Shown piece by piece: positions 11,617 through 23,469 of a DNA stretch of 64,000 nt (positions are counted from its first letter, which is position 1; each line of letters starts with the position of its first letter). The notes beneath the pieces were generated by a model. The model saw nothing but the letters and a program-made list of their open reading frames with translations, made no database searches and was not told the origin of the DNA. This DNA is from Polyodon spathula (lineage: Eukaryota; Chordata; Actinopteri; Acipenseriformes; Polyodontidae), in NCBI RefSeq assembly GCF_017654505.1, contig NC_054536.1:16308294-16372293 (forward strand). Reading direction: 5' to 3'. Position numbers and translations under genes: made by a program.

Positions 11617-11750
11617 AATATAGAATGTATTGGGTGCTGTATGATACAAGCTGATATCCACTCCATGAGGTCAGAGCAGCAATGGTCTTGCTGGCCACCG
11701 TGAATTTGAGTGAAAATCAGCATATATGATACAGCACCCTATATTATATA
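11617..11750. mobile_element. Small palindromic MITE, about 134 bp
   Basis: GGGTGCTGTATGATACAAGC on the left matches the inverted right end GGGTGCTGTATCATATATGC, with AT-rich outer tips (TATAGAATGTATT / TATAATATA). The centre (CCATGAGGTCAGAGCAGC...) is unpaired. A typical non-autonomous DNA transposon remnant. Confidence 0.6.
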
Positions 11751-12445
11751 TTTATTTAGCAAAAAAATAATTGAACCATGTAGCTAATTTGAATGTGGTG
11801 TCATTTCCATCTGATAAGCTTCAGATAGCTGTAAAACATCATTGATATCACAGGGGAAAAAAATGGGGGCGGGGCAGGGCAATGTGCTTTAATTTTGTTT
11901 CCCACTTACAAAATTATGGACAAGCCCATATCTTACTAGGATGTGGTTCACAACAATTCTAAATAACCTTTCATATCTCAGGGTGTACGTTTCTAAGAGT
12001 TAAATGAGGAGCGCCTTTCAATTAACTGTCCAAACTAGTAAACCTAGTATTGAAGTACAGTACCGTTTACGTGGACGTTTTTCATAGAACCTGGGTCTTG
12101 AGAAATACGTTAAATTAGATTGTAGTTGAAAACAGAAAAAAAGGTGCTGGAACTATGGGTCTTGATTTGTAACTGTATGAATAACTAGAAATATAAATGC
12201 CCTACATTGTATTATTTTTTTCTTATTTTTTTTTCAAAAACTCTCAAGCTTTTATTTAACATTCACATTGAACTTTATCAAACATACCTTTAATGGCACT
12301 TTAAAAGAAAGATTAGAGGGGGGAAAGCGCATACAATTTGGATCAATAAAGCTTAAATCGGAACAAAAATATTGTGTTAAATATTACTTTTATTTATTTT
12401 TTCAATTATGGAATGTTTCTTTACATGATTGATTTTCTCTCAAAG

Positions 12446-12649
12446 GGTTCACCCAGGACATCCACACCGTTTGGTTCTGCGCATGGCAGAGAGAAAAGAG
12501 TGTCTAATGATGTGGAAAACTATTACAGACCTTCAATGCTTGAGGACCCATGGGCTAGCCTAGAGCCAGTTACTGTTACAGACACTAACCAGAAGTACAA
12601 CAGAGAGCAAACAACAAACACTGGTAAAAGAGGGAGGTATTTCAGTTAA
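12446..12649 (+). CDS. MPLKIP: MPLKIP exon 2, conserved C-terminus
   Basis: 67 codons plus TAA (12647-12649), after the acceptor CTCAAAG|. It encodes the family signature [11 protein letters not shown], then [20 protein letters not shown] (acidic/aromatic block) and WASLEPVTV, ending GKRGRYFS. These are the two conserved regions of TTDN1 proteins. Phase 0 fits exon 1 exactly. Confidence 0.95.
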   Translation, partial: GSPRTSTPFGSAHGREKRVSNDVENYYRPSMLEDPWASLEPVTVTDTNQKYNREQTTNTGKRGRYFS

Positions 12650-13366
12650 AACCCGATACATAGACTCCCTTTTTTATTACAGCAACGCAGATTCAGAAGC
12701 AGGATCACATCCTTTTTATAGGGATATACCTGGACAAAGTACTGTTTACATGAACATGAAAATGGGTTTTAGTTAAACATGTTTTGTAATACAGTATTAT
12801 TTTATGAGACTTTTTTTTTTCTTCTTTTTTTTTACTGCATTGGGTATTTCCAAAGGGGAGAGGTGGATGGTGTTGGGAGTTTTCTTAGTACTCTGGGGAT
12901 CTGGAAGTGCTTCCCTGCCCTGAAGAAATTAATAATTGGTGTTCTTTAATCACTAGCAAACAGTTAGCAACTGGTAAAACAGCATCTCACTATTTACCTC
13001 TTTGAATACCAGCAGGCACCTTGAATGCCTGATTTTTTACTGAGATACCATTGAAATGGTAATTTTTTTATCACAATGTTTTTAGACTGACTTTACAGTG
13101 GAATTACAATGGAAGTTTGTACACCCTTGATTGTTTTCCAAAATTGTACATAACATAAAATTATTTGTAGCGAACATTCTTGTCATCTGTAGTTTGTCAT
13201 AAAGTAGTGTATATATGGGTATGTACTGTATTTAAGATGAATCATGTGTTAGAATGCTGTTTTCCTTTGGTTTGTATAAGAAATGAAATATGTGTTAGAA
13301 GACCAGAACGGTACCAAACGTTAAACACATTTTAACCATCTCAGGAAATGTTTTCCATTGTGTAAA

Positions 13367-13376
13367 ATAAATAAAC
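13367..13376 (+). terminator. MPLKIP: Candidate MPLKIP poly(A) signal
   Basis: Overlapping AATAAA hexamers (AATAAATAAA), followed by a TG-rich stretch, are the first clear hexamers after the MPLKIP stop. Cleavage would fall near 13,390. No transcript evidence. Confidence 0.35.
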
Positions 13377-14336
13377 TGTTATGACAGGTTTATATAGGAA
13401 TGAAACCTAAATTCTGTTAAATCTCCAATTGTGGAATATTTTTCACTGAACAATATCAAAATAACCGTAATGTTGTAGGGTGTCTACATATATTTTGTTA
13501 TGTATTTACTTAGTCTGATTCAAACCCAAATACAGCTAATTTAAACGGCTGTAAAATAAACCTTTGTTTAACAGTTATTTTAGACTACTTTCAGTCAAGG
13601 CAAATGTCAACATATCTGTAATTTAAACTGGGATGGTTTTTTGTTTTTTAAATCCCTTTCATTAATGTTTGATTAATACACCATCTCAGCTTTTGCAAGC
13701 TGAGTTTTCTGTTTATTATATTTAAATAAAATAATATCAAGGTGAACATGAATAATTCTACATTGCGTTTGTTGTTAATGTGCCAGTTTCAAGCCAAACT
13801 AAAGATACATTGCAAATCAACCTTTTTGGTTTTATAAAAACATAAAACACACATTTTAACATGAAGTTTTCAGCTTTGCATGTTTTAAAAAATAATGTCA
13901 GGGTTACTAACCAGTTTGTAGGCTGGCCAACCTGTAGAATATAAGTCACTCCAGGGCTCCTGATAAGTGTGCAGTTGTTCTAGCTTGCTGGATGTGCTTA
14001 AGGTAACAACCCGAGGCAAATCTGTTAAGCTAATATATGAAAGTATATGTTTGTGCCCTGAAGAAGGTAAATGTGTATTTAATTGATACAAAGTTAGTTT
14101 TCGCCACATTTGAAATGATCTTCAATAGTGACATCTAAGTTTTAACTTCATGCTCGTTTTAGTTTAAACACATTGGATGCCTCAGTTAAAGGTAATATTA
14201 AAATAGTAGCACCTTTCCCATAAAAATAAAATTAAAACCAACAGGGACTCCAGGTTGTCAATACAAAATATAATCGGGCTACATTTATTTTTGTTGCGTT
14301 CTACCAATAATATCGATTGTGGCATCTCAATCACAG

Positions 14337-14411
14337 GTTAAGACAATAGATCACAACCTTAGTCATAATGACCAATGGACTGTTATTGCATTACAGCTGC
14401 AAGGTTTGAAG
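14337..14411 (+). CDS. Unassigned exon-like segment A
   Basis: 75-nt segment between an acceptor (CAATCACAG|) and a strong donor (GAAG|GTAAGA). Only one frame is open; it reads VKTIDHNLSHNDQWTVIALQ and then LQGLK, phase 0 in and out. An upstream start is possible at 14,037-14,066 (MKVYVCALKK, ending AAG|GTAAAT in phase 0). I recognise no homologue. It is reported because it stays in phase with segments B, C and D. It could be chance, a lost gene or a pseudogene. Confidence 0.25.
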
Positions 14412-15219
14412 GTAAGAGTTTTATTTCTATTTTTACAGATAGTTTTTAAAGGCTTAACAGTTGGGGCCAAGGTTTTCACATGTAATTGCAGATTCACAAC
14501 AAACCATGTGCATACAGTGGAAACCCATGGTCAGGAATGCATTTCTTTTTCAGTTCTCATGTATTTTGTAGTATTTCTTGAAACATGTTGTGTGTGTTTT
14601 ATTTTTTCTCTTATCAACATGTTTTAAAGTGTTGTATTAATCATACAGTATGTTTCTATGCAAATGTATATTCTAAATATCAGTGCCCTATTTATAAGTA
14701 TTATACTTATGGTTTACAATCTTAATCTAATTTGAATACTGACTGTTTGGGCATGTATGCTGAACCAGTCTTATGGTTTTATAGCTAAACTGCACATGGC
14801 AAAACTAGCTCCTAGGCATGTATTAATGCAAGCTATGAATTGTGCAGCCTGGCTGAGCTGTTCTCTTAAATATAAAGGTTGCAGTTCCAAATCTGAGTGT
14901 TTCTGTGAAGCATAGGCAACAGCCCTTGACATGTTGCTCAGTTGTCAGCCAATGAGATAGCAGACAGAAACTGATATTTCTCTTTTGACATTGTTACAAA
15001 AATAGTCCGATGTAGTTTAAAACCCAAGAGTCATCTGAAGGGCACTTCATTTATCAGTATACTGGACAACAACACGCATTGATATTGTATTTAGAAAAAT
15101 GCAGGCTGTCTGGACCTAGCCAGTGTGTTGCTGCATTGAACATGTCTTTAAACTTTCCTTGTTTAGAAATAACATACAATTTTATTTATATTATTGTGTT
15201 TTATATTATTGTGTGTTAG

Positions 15220-15391
15220 GCACATCAGAGTTCTGAACCATTAACAACTGCAGATTACATGGATGTCTCCAATTATACAAATACAAAGAAATGTCAGATG
15301 CATTTGACTGCAGCAAGAAAGGAAATGAGAAAAAGGAAGCATGTACTTTCATCGTTCCCACTGTGCTTGGTTACTGAGAATCAAAATATTG
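15220..15391 (+). CDS. Unassigned exon-like segment B
   Basis: 172-nt segment between the acceptor TGTGTTAG| and the donor ATTG|GTAAGA. Phase 0 in, matching segment A, and phase 1 out. The 57 codons are open and read like a protein: SSEPLTTADYMDVSNYTNTK, then a basic AARKEMRKRKHVLSS, then TENQNI. No family recognised. If the next used acceptor is 15,540 (CCCTTTTCAG|), the product ends after four residues; segment C allows continuation. Confidence 0.27.
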
Positions 15392-15923
15392 GTAAGAATG
15401 AAGTGGCTTTGTTTATGACCGGGTCTATATGTGTAATGCATTTGTTTGGCATGTTTTTGTTTGTTTGCAGTCATTATGTAAAACACCTGGTTGTAACTGA
15501 TTTATTTGACATCTTGCTCACAAACTCCCACCCCCTTTTCAGAAATAAAACTCTAGCTGCTCTTATTTACATTGACTATCAAAACGTTTTATGGTTGAAT
15601 TGATGTTGGAAATGCATGCATGAAACATAAACTGTAGTCTGTTTTTAAATTGGCTAATTTCAGTTCATTTTGAGAGTAAGACAAAAAACTGCAGTGGCAC
15701 CATATTTAAAGTTTGTGAGGAAAAAAATATTTAAGCAGATATGTTTCGTATGGTGATTTCTCAACAACAAAACTGAGTCTTAAAATAAGAACGTTTTCAT
15801 TAATTAGATTATAAACAACATTGATTAAATAAATGCCTTGTGTAATTGTTCAGCTTAGTGCACATATTTACATATAAATAATGGAATGTACTGTGTTCAT
15901 GTAAAGCTGTTTAATGTATGCAG

Positions 15924-15969
15924 GACAAACATCTAAAGACTGGGGCCTTTTTAAAACCGTTTTTACTAG
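15924..15969 (+). CDS. Unassigned exon-like segment C
   Basis: 46-nt segment after ATGCAG|, reading GQTSKDWGLFKTVFT when entered in phase 1 from segment B. Continuing into D in frame requires a donor of the rare GC type (CTAG|GCATCC), which is weak. This is the least certain link in the series. Confidence 0.15.
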
Positions 15970-16683
15970 GCATCCGTTATTACTTTGCAGATTAATAACA
16001 TTGTTTTTCATTGGGAACGGATGGATAATTGTCATGTGCTATCAATCTACTTAAAGCATTTCTGGAAATGAATAAAATAAAATATAGTACACTGTGCCCT
16101 TTGACAGTCTTAAGCATATGACATTTACCCGTACTGAATGCACATTGCCTTTGTGAAACAGCCGCTAGTTAGTTCTTCATTCTTTAGAATACTGTACTTA
16201 CAATGGAAGTTTACCATTCCAGTCTGTGCACGTATATGTAAACTTAGTAATAAATAGTTTCCTTTTTAATGGGTAATTAATTGTTTTCTACTTAGTCATA
16301 GATATTCCCCATGGGTTGAACTTTAACTGCTGGTTTCACAGACTGTAGTTTGCACTGGTCTTGTCTACCTAATGCTACCTTGGTACGGTAGTGCAACATT
16401 AGTGTCAATCGGGGTCTGAAACCAGCTGTAAAACTTAATTGATTTTAATCCCCACTTCATGATATATTGACTAGATCCTGTGATTTTGTGTATTTTAGCA
16501 TGTAACATTTTTTTAACCATTTCTGTCATTAAAAGTATTTGATTTTAGTTCTTACTCTGCCCCAACTGCAGATATCAGTGACAATATGGTTGTATATTAA
16601 TTTAGTTCTTTCTTTTCCTCTTAATTCTCAGAAATATTATTTTAAGTTTCCCTCATATTTTGTTATCCCTTCATAATTTGCAG

Positions 16684-16822
16684 GGTAATACCCACAACCT
16701 TTGAGCAAGTCTTAAGAGTACCTAAAATCCCTTTATTGGCAGAACATGTACGATTCACTTATGTTAAAGAATGCTGGACAAGATGTTTTGGAACACCAAT
16801 CATGAAAACAGTATTTTGCTAG
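16684..16822 (+). CDS. Unassigned terminal exon-like segment D
   Basis: Open segment after a good polypyrimidine tract and acceptor (ATTTGCAG|), ending at TAG 16820-16822. In the only long open frame it reads VIPTTFEQVLRVPKIPLLAE, HVRFTYVKECWTRCFG and TPIMKTVFC, a composition typical of folded protein. I cannot name the family. A poly(A)-type hexamer, AATAAA, lies at about 17,537. Confidence 0.27.
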
Positions 16823-16887
16823 AAAGATACGGAAGCCCCTGAAAAGAAGAATGAATATGTATTACTTGGCATGATGACTATTAATTA

Positions 16888-17000
16888 GTCATTTAACAGA
16901 TGTTTTCTCTAAAGTGACTTGGAGACTAGGGGTGAACTAGGCTATGCATCAACAACTGCTATCATTTACAATAGGACCTCTGTTTTACGTCTCATCCAAA
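16888..17000. repeat. Fish SINE/LINE 3'-tail fragment
   Basis: AACAGATGTTTTCTCTAAAG followed by TGACTTGGAGACTAGGGGTG and CTATGCATCAACAACTGCT resembles the widespread fish tail 'GGCAGACGCTTTTATCCAAAGCGACTTACAG' family, in decayed form. A second piece (TTTGGCAGATGCCTTTACCC and AAGGCGACTCTAAACA) lies at 17,390-17,430. Recognition is from memory. Confidence 0.45.
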
Positions 17001-17389
17001 GGACTAACAGGTAAATGCATTTAAATCTTTGTTCTTTGGGGGTGGTGGTGGTGGATAATGTAATTTTGAAATATACTAACATTGTCCTTTTTACTAGGCT
17101 GAATGCTCATCAATGAACTGGGCTGAAGATGGTATTGCTTGAACCTAGACATCTCGGTGGAGGTGTTTTTCATGCAAAATTACCTGCTGGAATGTTTTCA
17201 ACATTTTTTTTAGAACCTACAGGAATGATGTCGCCATGATGACAACATTCAAATGTGTCTGACGTCAAATCCTTAAAGATCTGTTACCATTAATCCTATT
17301 TATTGAGTTACAAATTCAAGATCAGTAATTGGAGGGATGTTAAAGAAGACCATATCTTCACTGCTAAAGTAAGTAAGCCTCATTATTTT

Positions 17390-17430
17390 ATTTGGCAGAT
17401 GCCTTTACCCAAGGCGACTCTAAACAATTT
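17390..17430 (+). repeat. Second SINE/LINE 3'-tail fragment
   Basis: TTTGGCAGATGCCTTTACCC continues as AAGGCGACTCTAAACA, close to the common fish retroposon tail; see the neighbouring piece at 16,888. It probably marks one or two old insertions in this 500-bp stretch. Confidence 0.45.
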
Positions 17431-18930
17431 ACCAAGTATTTATCTACTTAAGATTTTAAATCCTGGATTTCCTCATATGCATGAATATTACAGTGTTTAC
17501 TTTGAATATATTTTGCATATCTTGACAGGCAGCAGTAATAAACTCTTTTGCAGTCAAACATGTTCTCGCATTGTTTTGCCTGCGTAAATGCTAATTATAG
17601 ACTGTTTGGGGTGTTATAACCAATTAGGTGCATGTTCTGCCTACTGCAAGCCACAACACATCAAAAGGAAACCACATTCATGACATCATCTGTACCATGT
17701 TACATTTCTATGGTGCTTTTTTCTCTATTAGTACGGTTGTCATAGGACTGCAATGGACTCTGGTTTATATCAACACTCGTAGCCTTGGTCTGTTAACGTC
17801 GACTGTTAACCAGTATTCCCTCATACACAGATGTTTGCCACCATATATAAATACTTGCTAAAACACTTCCCTGACCAGAAGAGTGACCCTCAACTCAACA
17901 AGGCTTTATGGGTGGAATCCATTTACTAACAGCTGTAGCTGGACTTGACAAGTTTAATGCTGTACACTCCACTAATCAGCACAGTGCCCTCCTTGTTCAC
18001 ACTGCTTCGTTTGTATTCAATTAGTCTTTAATACATAATTTACAAATAACATTTTTCATTACAGCAAGGCTTCTATGACACCTACCAGTTCAGCATCAGG
18101 AAACCAATTGAAAAGATTAAGTAATGTAAAAAAATAAATAAATCAAACAGGCAGTGTAGCTCAAAAACCTTCAGAAATATACATTAATTTAGAAAATGAA
18201 GGCTTTCTAAAATATTTATAATCCTTGTTTTTCTTCTCCATCATTCAGTTGTTCAGCTTTTTCATTCTTGGATTCCTGTTCGATGGGTTTGATGTGCACA
18301 GGTAACCCAAAAATAACTCAGTCAAAACAAATGTTAGAAATGTACTTCCACAACTGTAAATACAGTTAGACCTGTCATGAAAAATCTAACCTCCATCCAC
18401 TGTATTTGTAAAAATGACAAGTATGGACTGATTCCATCATATATACCCTAATTTTGATACTGAATAACCTATATCCTTGTATTATGAATAACAATGAATA
18501 GACTGATCATGTTTAATACAAATCTAGATAAGTTTTCTAGGTGCTGTAAATACATTTGTAACTCATGAACAGTGCCTCCACTATAAATGGCAGCGCTTTG
18601 CTACCAGGGTGTTAAGACTTTGGTAAAGGTCATTCCAATTCAATTGAATTCAGGAGAGATGTTGGTGATGCAAAATGTGATTGAGAAAATGGTGCCAGGG
18701 CAGATGTCATATACATACAAAAGGATCTTGTAACTCATGTCTCATGGAGAGAAAGTGTGGAGGTGGTAAAACATACTGACCTTTTGACCTAATGTTCTCC
18801 ATAAAAGGGATGTCCTAGAAATTACTATTATCAAAAAAAAATATTTTATGCAAGAGGTCAAGTAAACCCTGGTCCATTTAAGCTAGAATTACCTATAAGC
18901 CATTCCAGTAACAATACACTTGTGAATATA

Positions 18931-19985
18931 CAGTTGCAGATCAAAGTATTTTGGCAGTTAAAAAAAAAAAAAAGTGATTTCTAGCACAGTGTAACAAGTG
19001 AGAGTGCAAATGTGTTAATATTTTGCAATATTCATAATCCTTCTACAGTACAAAGGTCGCCAGTGCCTGAGGAAGAAAAGCCATACCATCACACAACCTC
19101 CACCATGTTTAACATTGGGCATGATGAACTTTTCTTTAAATTCCCTCTTCTTCCAAACATATTATTACTTTCTTGGTGAAAAAAGTGCTATTTTGGATTG
19201 ATCTGACCATAAGTTGGTTGAAGAAATCATCAGGCTTCAAGTAATCAGTGGAAAACTCCAATCGCTTTCTTTTGTGTATTGTTTTTAACAAAGGTTTGCT
19301 CTTGGTTTTCGCCCATGGACATTCATCTTGTTAAGGTATTATTGAATTGTTCGCTCGTGAATTTCTTGACTATATCTCTCACTTCTTATGTCAAATCTTT
19401 TGCAGTAATCCAAGGATTTTGCTGGGCTGCTTGAACGATTCTTCTGGATTTTTGCAGAAATATTTCTTGGTCCTCCACACTTGGAGCTAGTTGCAGTAGT
19501 TCCTGTGTGTTTGTCAATAATAGCCCACACAGTGCTTTTCGGTAAACTGAGTCTTTCTGCTATTTTTGTGGTAATTTCTCCTTTTCCGTTTTTAGTTGTG
19601 TCATTACGGCCACTTTGAGAATTGCTGTACTCTTTAGTTTTAACCATTTTGTTTTTTCTTTTTTTAATCATAAATTTCAAATTTTATTTTTCAGCACTTG
19701 ATGATTATGTATTTAATATATATAATTATCAGGTGTTGGTTTTCAGTCATGATAATCATCATGGCAACGAATGGGTTTCATACAAAATATGTTGATTGCC
19801 CAAATACTTTTGTCAAAGTATGAAATTAGTTTTTGCATGCTATTTTTCATTTTATACATTTTTTGTAATTTGTTTTATTGTAAAGCTGAATGTTTACTTT
19901 ATATCATTCAGTAGAAATTATAGAAATCACTTTCTTTGTGGTTCTTTTTTTTTTAACTGCCCAAATGCTTTTTTGTCTGTGACTG
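18931..19985 (-). mobile_element. Tc1-like transposon, internally degenerate
   Basis: The left end CAGTTGCAGATCAAAGTATT and the inverted right end CAGTCACAGACAAAAAAGCA both lead into a shared TTGGCAGTTAAAAA-type block, and TA dinucleotides flank both ends (18929-18930, 19986-19987). The minus-strand frame at about 19,339-19,650 encodes a decayed Tc1 DNA-binding start (MVKTKEYSNSQ, then IAERLSLPKSTVWAIIDKH and KCGGPRNIS). At about 1,055 bp it is shorter than a normal 1.6-kb Tc1. The catalytic part is frameshifted or lost. Confidence 0.75.
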
Positions 19986-20603
19986 TAGCTCAATAGGCAA
20001 TTTGTTGCTTCCTTGGGACCAGTAAACCCCATAAACATTGAAGACTGCACAACTGCAGTCCTTTATCATCATATATCTTGTCTGAATCACCACTGCTACA
20101 TCCTTAATTTCCTCTTTTATTTAAATGTTGGTGTATTAAAAGTTCTGCCCAATTTAAAATAACTGAAATAAAGATCTGAGGAAGAACATAAACATTGTAT
20201 TTGAACTTCGGGGTTATGAAATTGTGATGAAACTTGGTATTAACATTACTTGGCATAAGTTAATGAGAGCATCAAGTTGTGTGGATATATGGCTATGTAT
20301 CTGTCAATGTCATTTTTACATTTACCATGCTACCAACACCTCATGTGCTTCACTAATCTAGGTCTTAAATACCACTTACCCAATTTTCATTAAAGAAATG
20401 AATTGCCTTTCTTACTACATAAGTACTTTTTATATGTCATGGTCTTTGGACATCTTTCCACCTGTTTATCATAACATTAGTAAAAAAAAAAAAAATAATT
20501 GCATGCATCATCAGAAATATCATCTCTACAGTACATCAAAAGAAAGTTATCACTTGTTTTGATAAAATTCACTAGATGTGCTCGAAAAATGGTAAACACT
20601 GTT

Positions 20604-20828
20604 TTAGAGCAGGTGCAGTGACTTTTTGTTCTGCTGATTAACAATTGACATCACAAAGGTGCTGATCTGTTGATCTTGGGTAGGTGTTGTGACTCTTGGT
20701 CTCCCAGTTTGTGGCCCGTCATTGACAGAGTGTTTCAGGTTGTACTGTCTCGCCAGCTTTGAAATTGCTGGCTGTGAACACTGAAGAGGGCGAGCCACAG
20801 TACGGTGCCCTAGTCCAGCCTCCAACAT
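20604..20828 (-). pseudogene. Tc1-like transposase N-terminal fragment, different family
   Basis: Minus-strand frame with the helix-turn-helix region MLEAGLGHRTVARPLQCSQP, then AISKLARQYNLK and the linker TGRPRVTTPTQDQQIS. The GRPR motif and TxxQD are typical of the bipartite DNA-binding domain of another Tc1 group. No catalytic domain or inverted ends were found nearby, so it is a truncated relic. Confidence 0.7.
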
Positions 20829-21670
20829 GCTGCTTGCATGAAGGTACTGCTCACTTGACAGACATGGCTTTTTTTCTGTTATTTATTTTATTGCTTTTTA
20901 TTCAAGCTTACAATTCAACAGCTGACATCACTCCATATCCAGTGTCCAATCAACTGTCTCACTAATTAGGAGATTAAGTGCATATGCTTCAGTCATAATC
21001 ACTCAACCATGTCATGGTCAATGATGAATGATCGAGTGATTGAAAAGAAACCAAAAACACTTTGTCAATGTCCATCATTTATATACCTAATTTTTTTATC
21101 AAAAATAAATGTGTGATAATAGTGGTTTATTTTTATGCTCTGTATATCGTAGCTGCATCAAGTATGCCATCAGGGGAAAAAAGATGGAATATCATATTTT
21201 ATAGGTGAAGTTAGTTCTGATTTAACAACATACTTGATCATCTTTTGGTTACAACATGATTCTGGTCATGGCCAGGAAGTGATAAAAAGAGACAAAAAAT
21301 TAACAGATTTGAATATCTTGCTAACTTTACACTGTAAACAATGACATTTTCTCACCAATGACCAATTTGTTGCAAATTATGACTACTGTCATCCAAAGTA
21401 AAATGTTTAAATCATGACCATCCCTTTTAGGCACATTCTCCATCTAATCATCCCTAGTGCTTTGGTATTTACAAATTATATGTGGTGTGCTCTGCACAGA
21501 AACCCTGCTGACTTGGGAACAGTGACTTGGTTTGTAAACCTTTATTACACTCATGACAGAAATGCTACTGTTAAGAGTTCATTGCCATAAATGGATAATT
21601 CCTCAAGGCTGTTGCAGTGAAAGATCCTGGAAAGAATGTGTGTCATCGTATTGATTGAAACTTGTTTAAA

Positions 21671-21874
21671 ATGGAAAACCCACCTCCCAGTCAAAGTTGT
21701 GACAATGTAGACTACATTGACCAACTTTACATACCTTCACTTCTCCATTGCTGTAAAGTCTCCAGTGGGCAATTGCAACAGACTAAAAGTATCATACTAA
21801 CTGGGGATGATCCTGTGGTTAGTAGGGAGGACAGTGCTAAAGATAGTCCACAAGCTAGTTTCAATTGCAGCTAA
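21671..21874 (+). CDS. Short unassigned open frame, possibly spurious
   Basis: 67 codons from ATG (21671) to TAA: MENPPPSQSCDNVDYIDQLY... and a polar end, GDDPVVSREDSAKDSPQ. The composition is protein-like, but I know no homologue and there is no promoter or splice context. It might belong to a retroelement upstream of the LINE at 23.5 kb, or be chance. Confidence 0.15.
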   Translation: MENPPPSQSCDNVDYIDQLYIPSLLHCCKVSSGQLQQTKSIILTGDDPVVSREDSAKDSPQASFNCS

Positions 21875-22344
21875 TCAAGTGCCTCCAGATAGGATGCAGG
21901 TAGGTTTGGAATGAAACGTATCAGTCTGTATACTGGATTTCATTGACTATTGTATTACTAAAAAGACATTTCTGATAACTTATTTCCAGCTATTCCTTAG
22001 ATCATTATTATATTTGCATTGGGTGTTATAGAAATGTTATTGATACCTATATCTCGCTATCAATCTTTTAAAATATATTTATTTCAAAACAAAATGTGCC
22101 TATTTCCACATAAAGCGTATTAGATGTATTATAATTATACACAAATATAGAATGAAGAAAAATGTAAGCAAACATCTAAAATGGAGCTTTTAAAGTGATG
22201 GTTGAAATATGCAGTACAAGAATGTAGGAATCCTCTTACTGTCCCCGTCTCACTCACCCTGAGGTCTGTACTAAAGTTTGAAATCAGCTGATCCCTATGT
22301 TGTAATTGGTACTTAGATAGAGCTGAGGATAATCTGCAGATAGT

Positions 22345-22640
22345 AACATACTAAGAACATAAGAAAGTTTACAAATGAGAGGAGGCCATTCGGCCCATCT
22401 TGCTCATTTAGTTCTTAGTAGCTTATTGATCCCAAAATCTCATCAAGCAGCTTCTTGAAGGATCCCAGGGTGTCAGCTTCAACAACATTACTGGGGAGTT
22501 GATTCCAGACCCTCACGATTCTCTGTGTAAAAAAGTGCCTCCTATTTTCTGTTCTGAATGCCCCTTTGTCTAATCTCCATTTGTGACCCCTGGTCCTTGT
22601 TTCTTTTTTCAGGTCGAAAAAGTCCCTTGGGTCGACATTT
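22345..22640. repeat. Interspersed repeat (AACATAAGAAAGTTTACAAA family)
   Basis: Begins AGAACATAAGAAAGTTTACA and contains GAGGCCATTCGGCCCATCTT, GTTGATTCCAGACCCTCACG and GTCGAAAAAGTCCCTTGGGT. I remember this sequence as a highly repeated family in early-diverging ray-finned fishes such as sturgeons. Related decayed pieces occur near 3,205-3,400 and 52,467-52,530. I cannot say whether it is a LINE tail or a SINE. Confidence 0.65.
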
Positions 22641-23469
22641 AGCTACTACTCAACTTAGTACAGAAATAAGGACAACATTCTCAAGTTCATTACAGTTGAC
22701 AAATGTGACTATAACCACCCTGTGCAACACACTAAGTGTCTGGAAATTATGATACCTATTTAGCCAACTTTTCCTATAGAACCATAACCATTTTCAATGC
22801 ACTTTTTTTTTTAAATTGAGGGTCTAACTTTGTCACATCAACCACACGCACATCTTTCCAGTGTAAAGCTTGCATTCAAATAATCATTTTTAGTAGAACA
22901 TACAGCTGGTGGTGGAAACAGGTGGCTAGTTAAATGTAGGAATAGTCTGAATTTCATGCATAGGGAAAAGAAACTACAGCTGTGTCCATGTGAGAGAAAT
23001 ACAGCAAAACATTAAGACTTGATAGAATGATTTGTTGATTGACACATTTATTAAATGAGTGGTTATTAACTCTCAAAACAGTTCCACTGCCAAATATTTA
23101 CACACAATTACCTGCTGCATTTACCAGAAATCCTATCTCAAAAGGGAAAAAATACAAGCAAAATTAACAACTCCTCAATCGGAATGTACTCTCAGTAAGC
23201 TGTGACAAGTTTATAAATCACTTTAACCAAAAAGTGACTCGCATTAGAAATCAGATTAGTAACTCTGGATTAACTTGAGACTTGTCAGAAAACAAAATTA
23301 CTGCACTGAACCGAAGCAGATCCTTGAGTTTTTTGCTTGACGTCTGAAGTAGAGATGGTTAACTTATTTACAAAAGTGAAACCGACAACCTGCATTAGAT
23401 CCTATTCCTACCATACTTTTAAAAGAGATATATCCAAAATAAATACCAGTTTAAAATAGTATTAACAGT

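Larger units (their letters stand above)
7950..12445. other. MPLKIP intron with foldback elements
   Basis: Intron holding three palindromic miniature elements (8,241-8,451; about 8,676-9,490; about 11,617-11,750), each listed separately. Sequence from 9,500 to 11,600 and from 11,760 to 12,440 is AT-rich and I recognise nothing in it beyond short homopolymers. Confidence 0.6.
7533..12649 (+). other. MPLKIP: MPLKIP gene (two coding exons)
   Basis: Complete two-exon gene for M-phase-specific PLK1-interacting protein (TTDN1; human gene also called C7orf11), a small nuclear/centrosomal protein mutated in non-photosensitive trichothiodystrophy. Joined product is 206 residues against 179 in human. 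The N-terminal two thirds is Gly/Pro/Tyr-rich and disordered; the C-terminal conserved region is intact. The intron (7,950-12,445) is GT-AG, phase 0, about 4.5 kb. A candidate poly(A) signal, AATAAATAAA, lies at 13,367-13,376, about 720 bp after the stop. Confidence 0.94.

Noticed and set aside
15541..15603. Alternative last exon after CCCTTTTCAG|
   Set aside because: The acceptor is strong but gives only EIKL-stop after segment B; kept as an alternative in the text and not as a feature.
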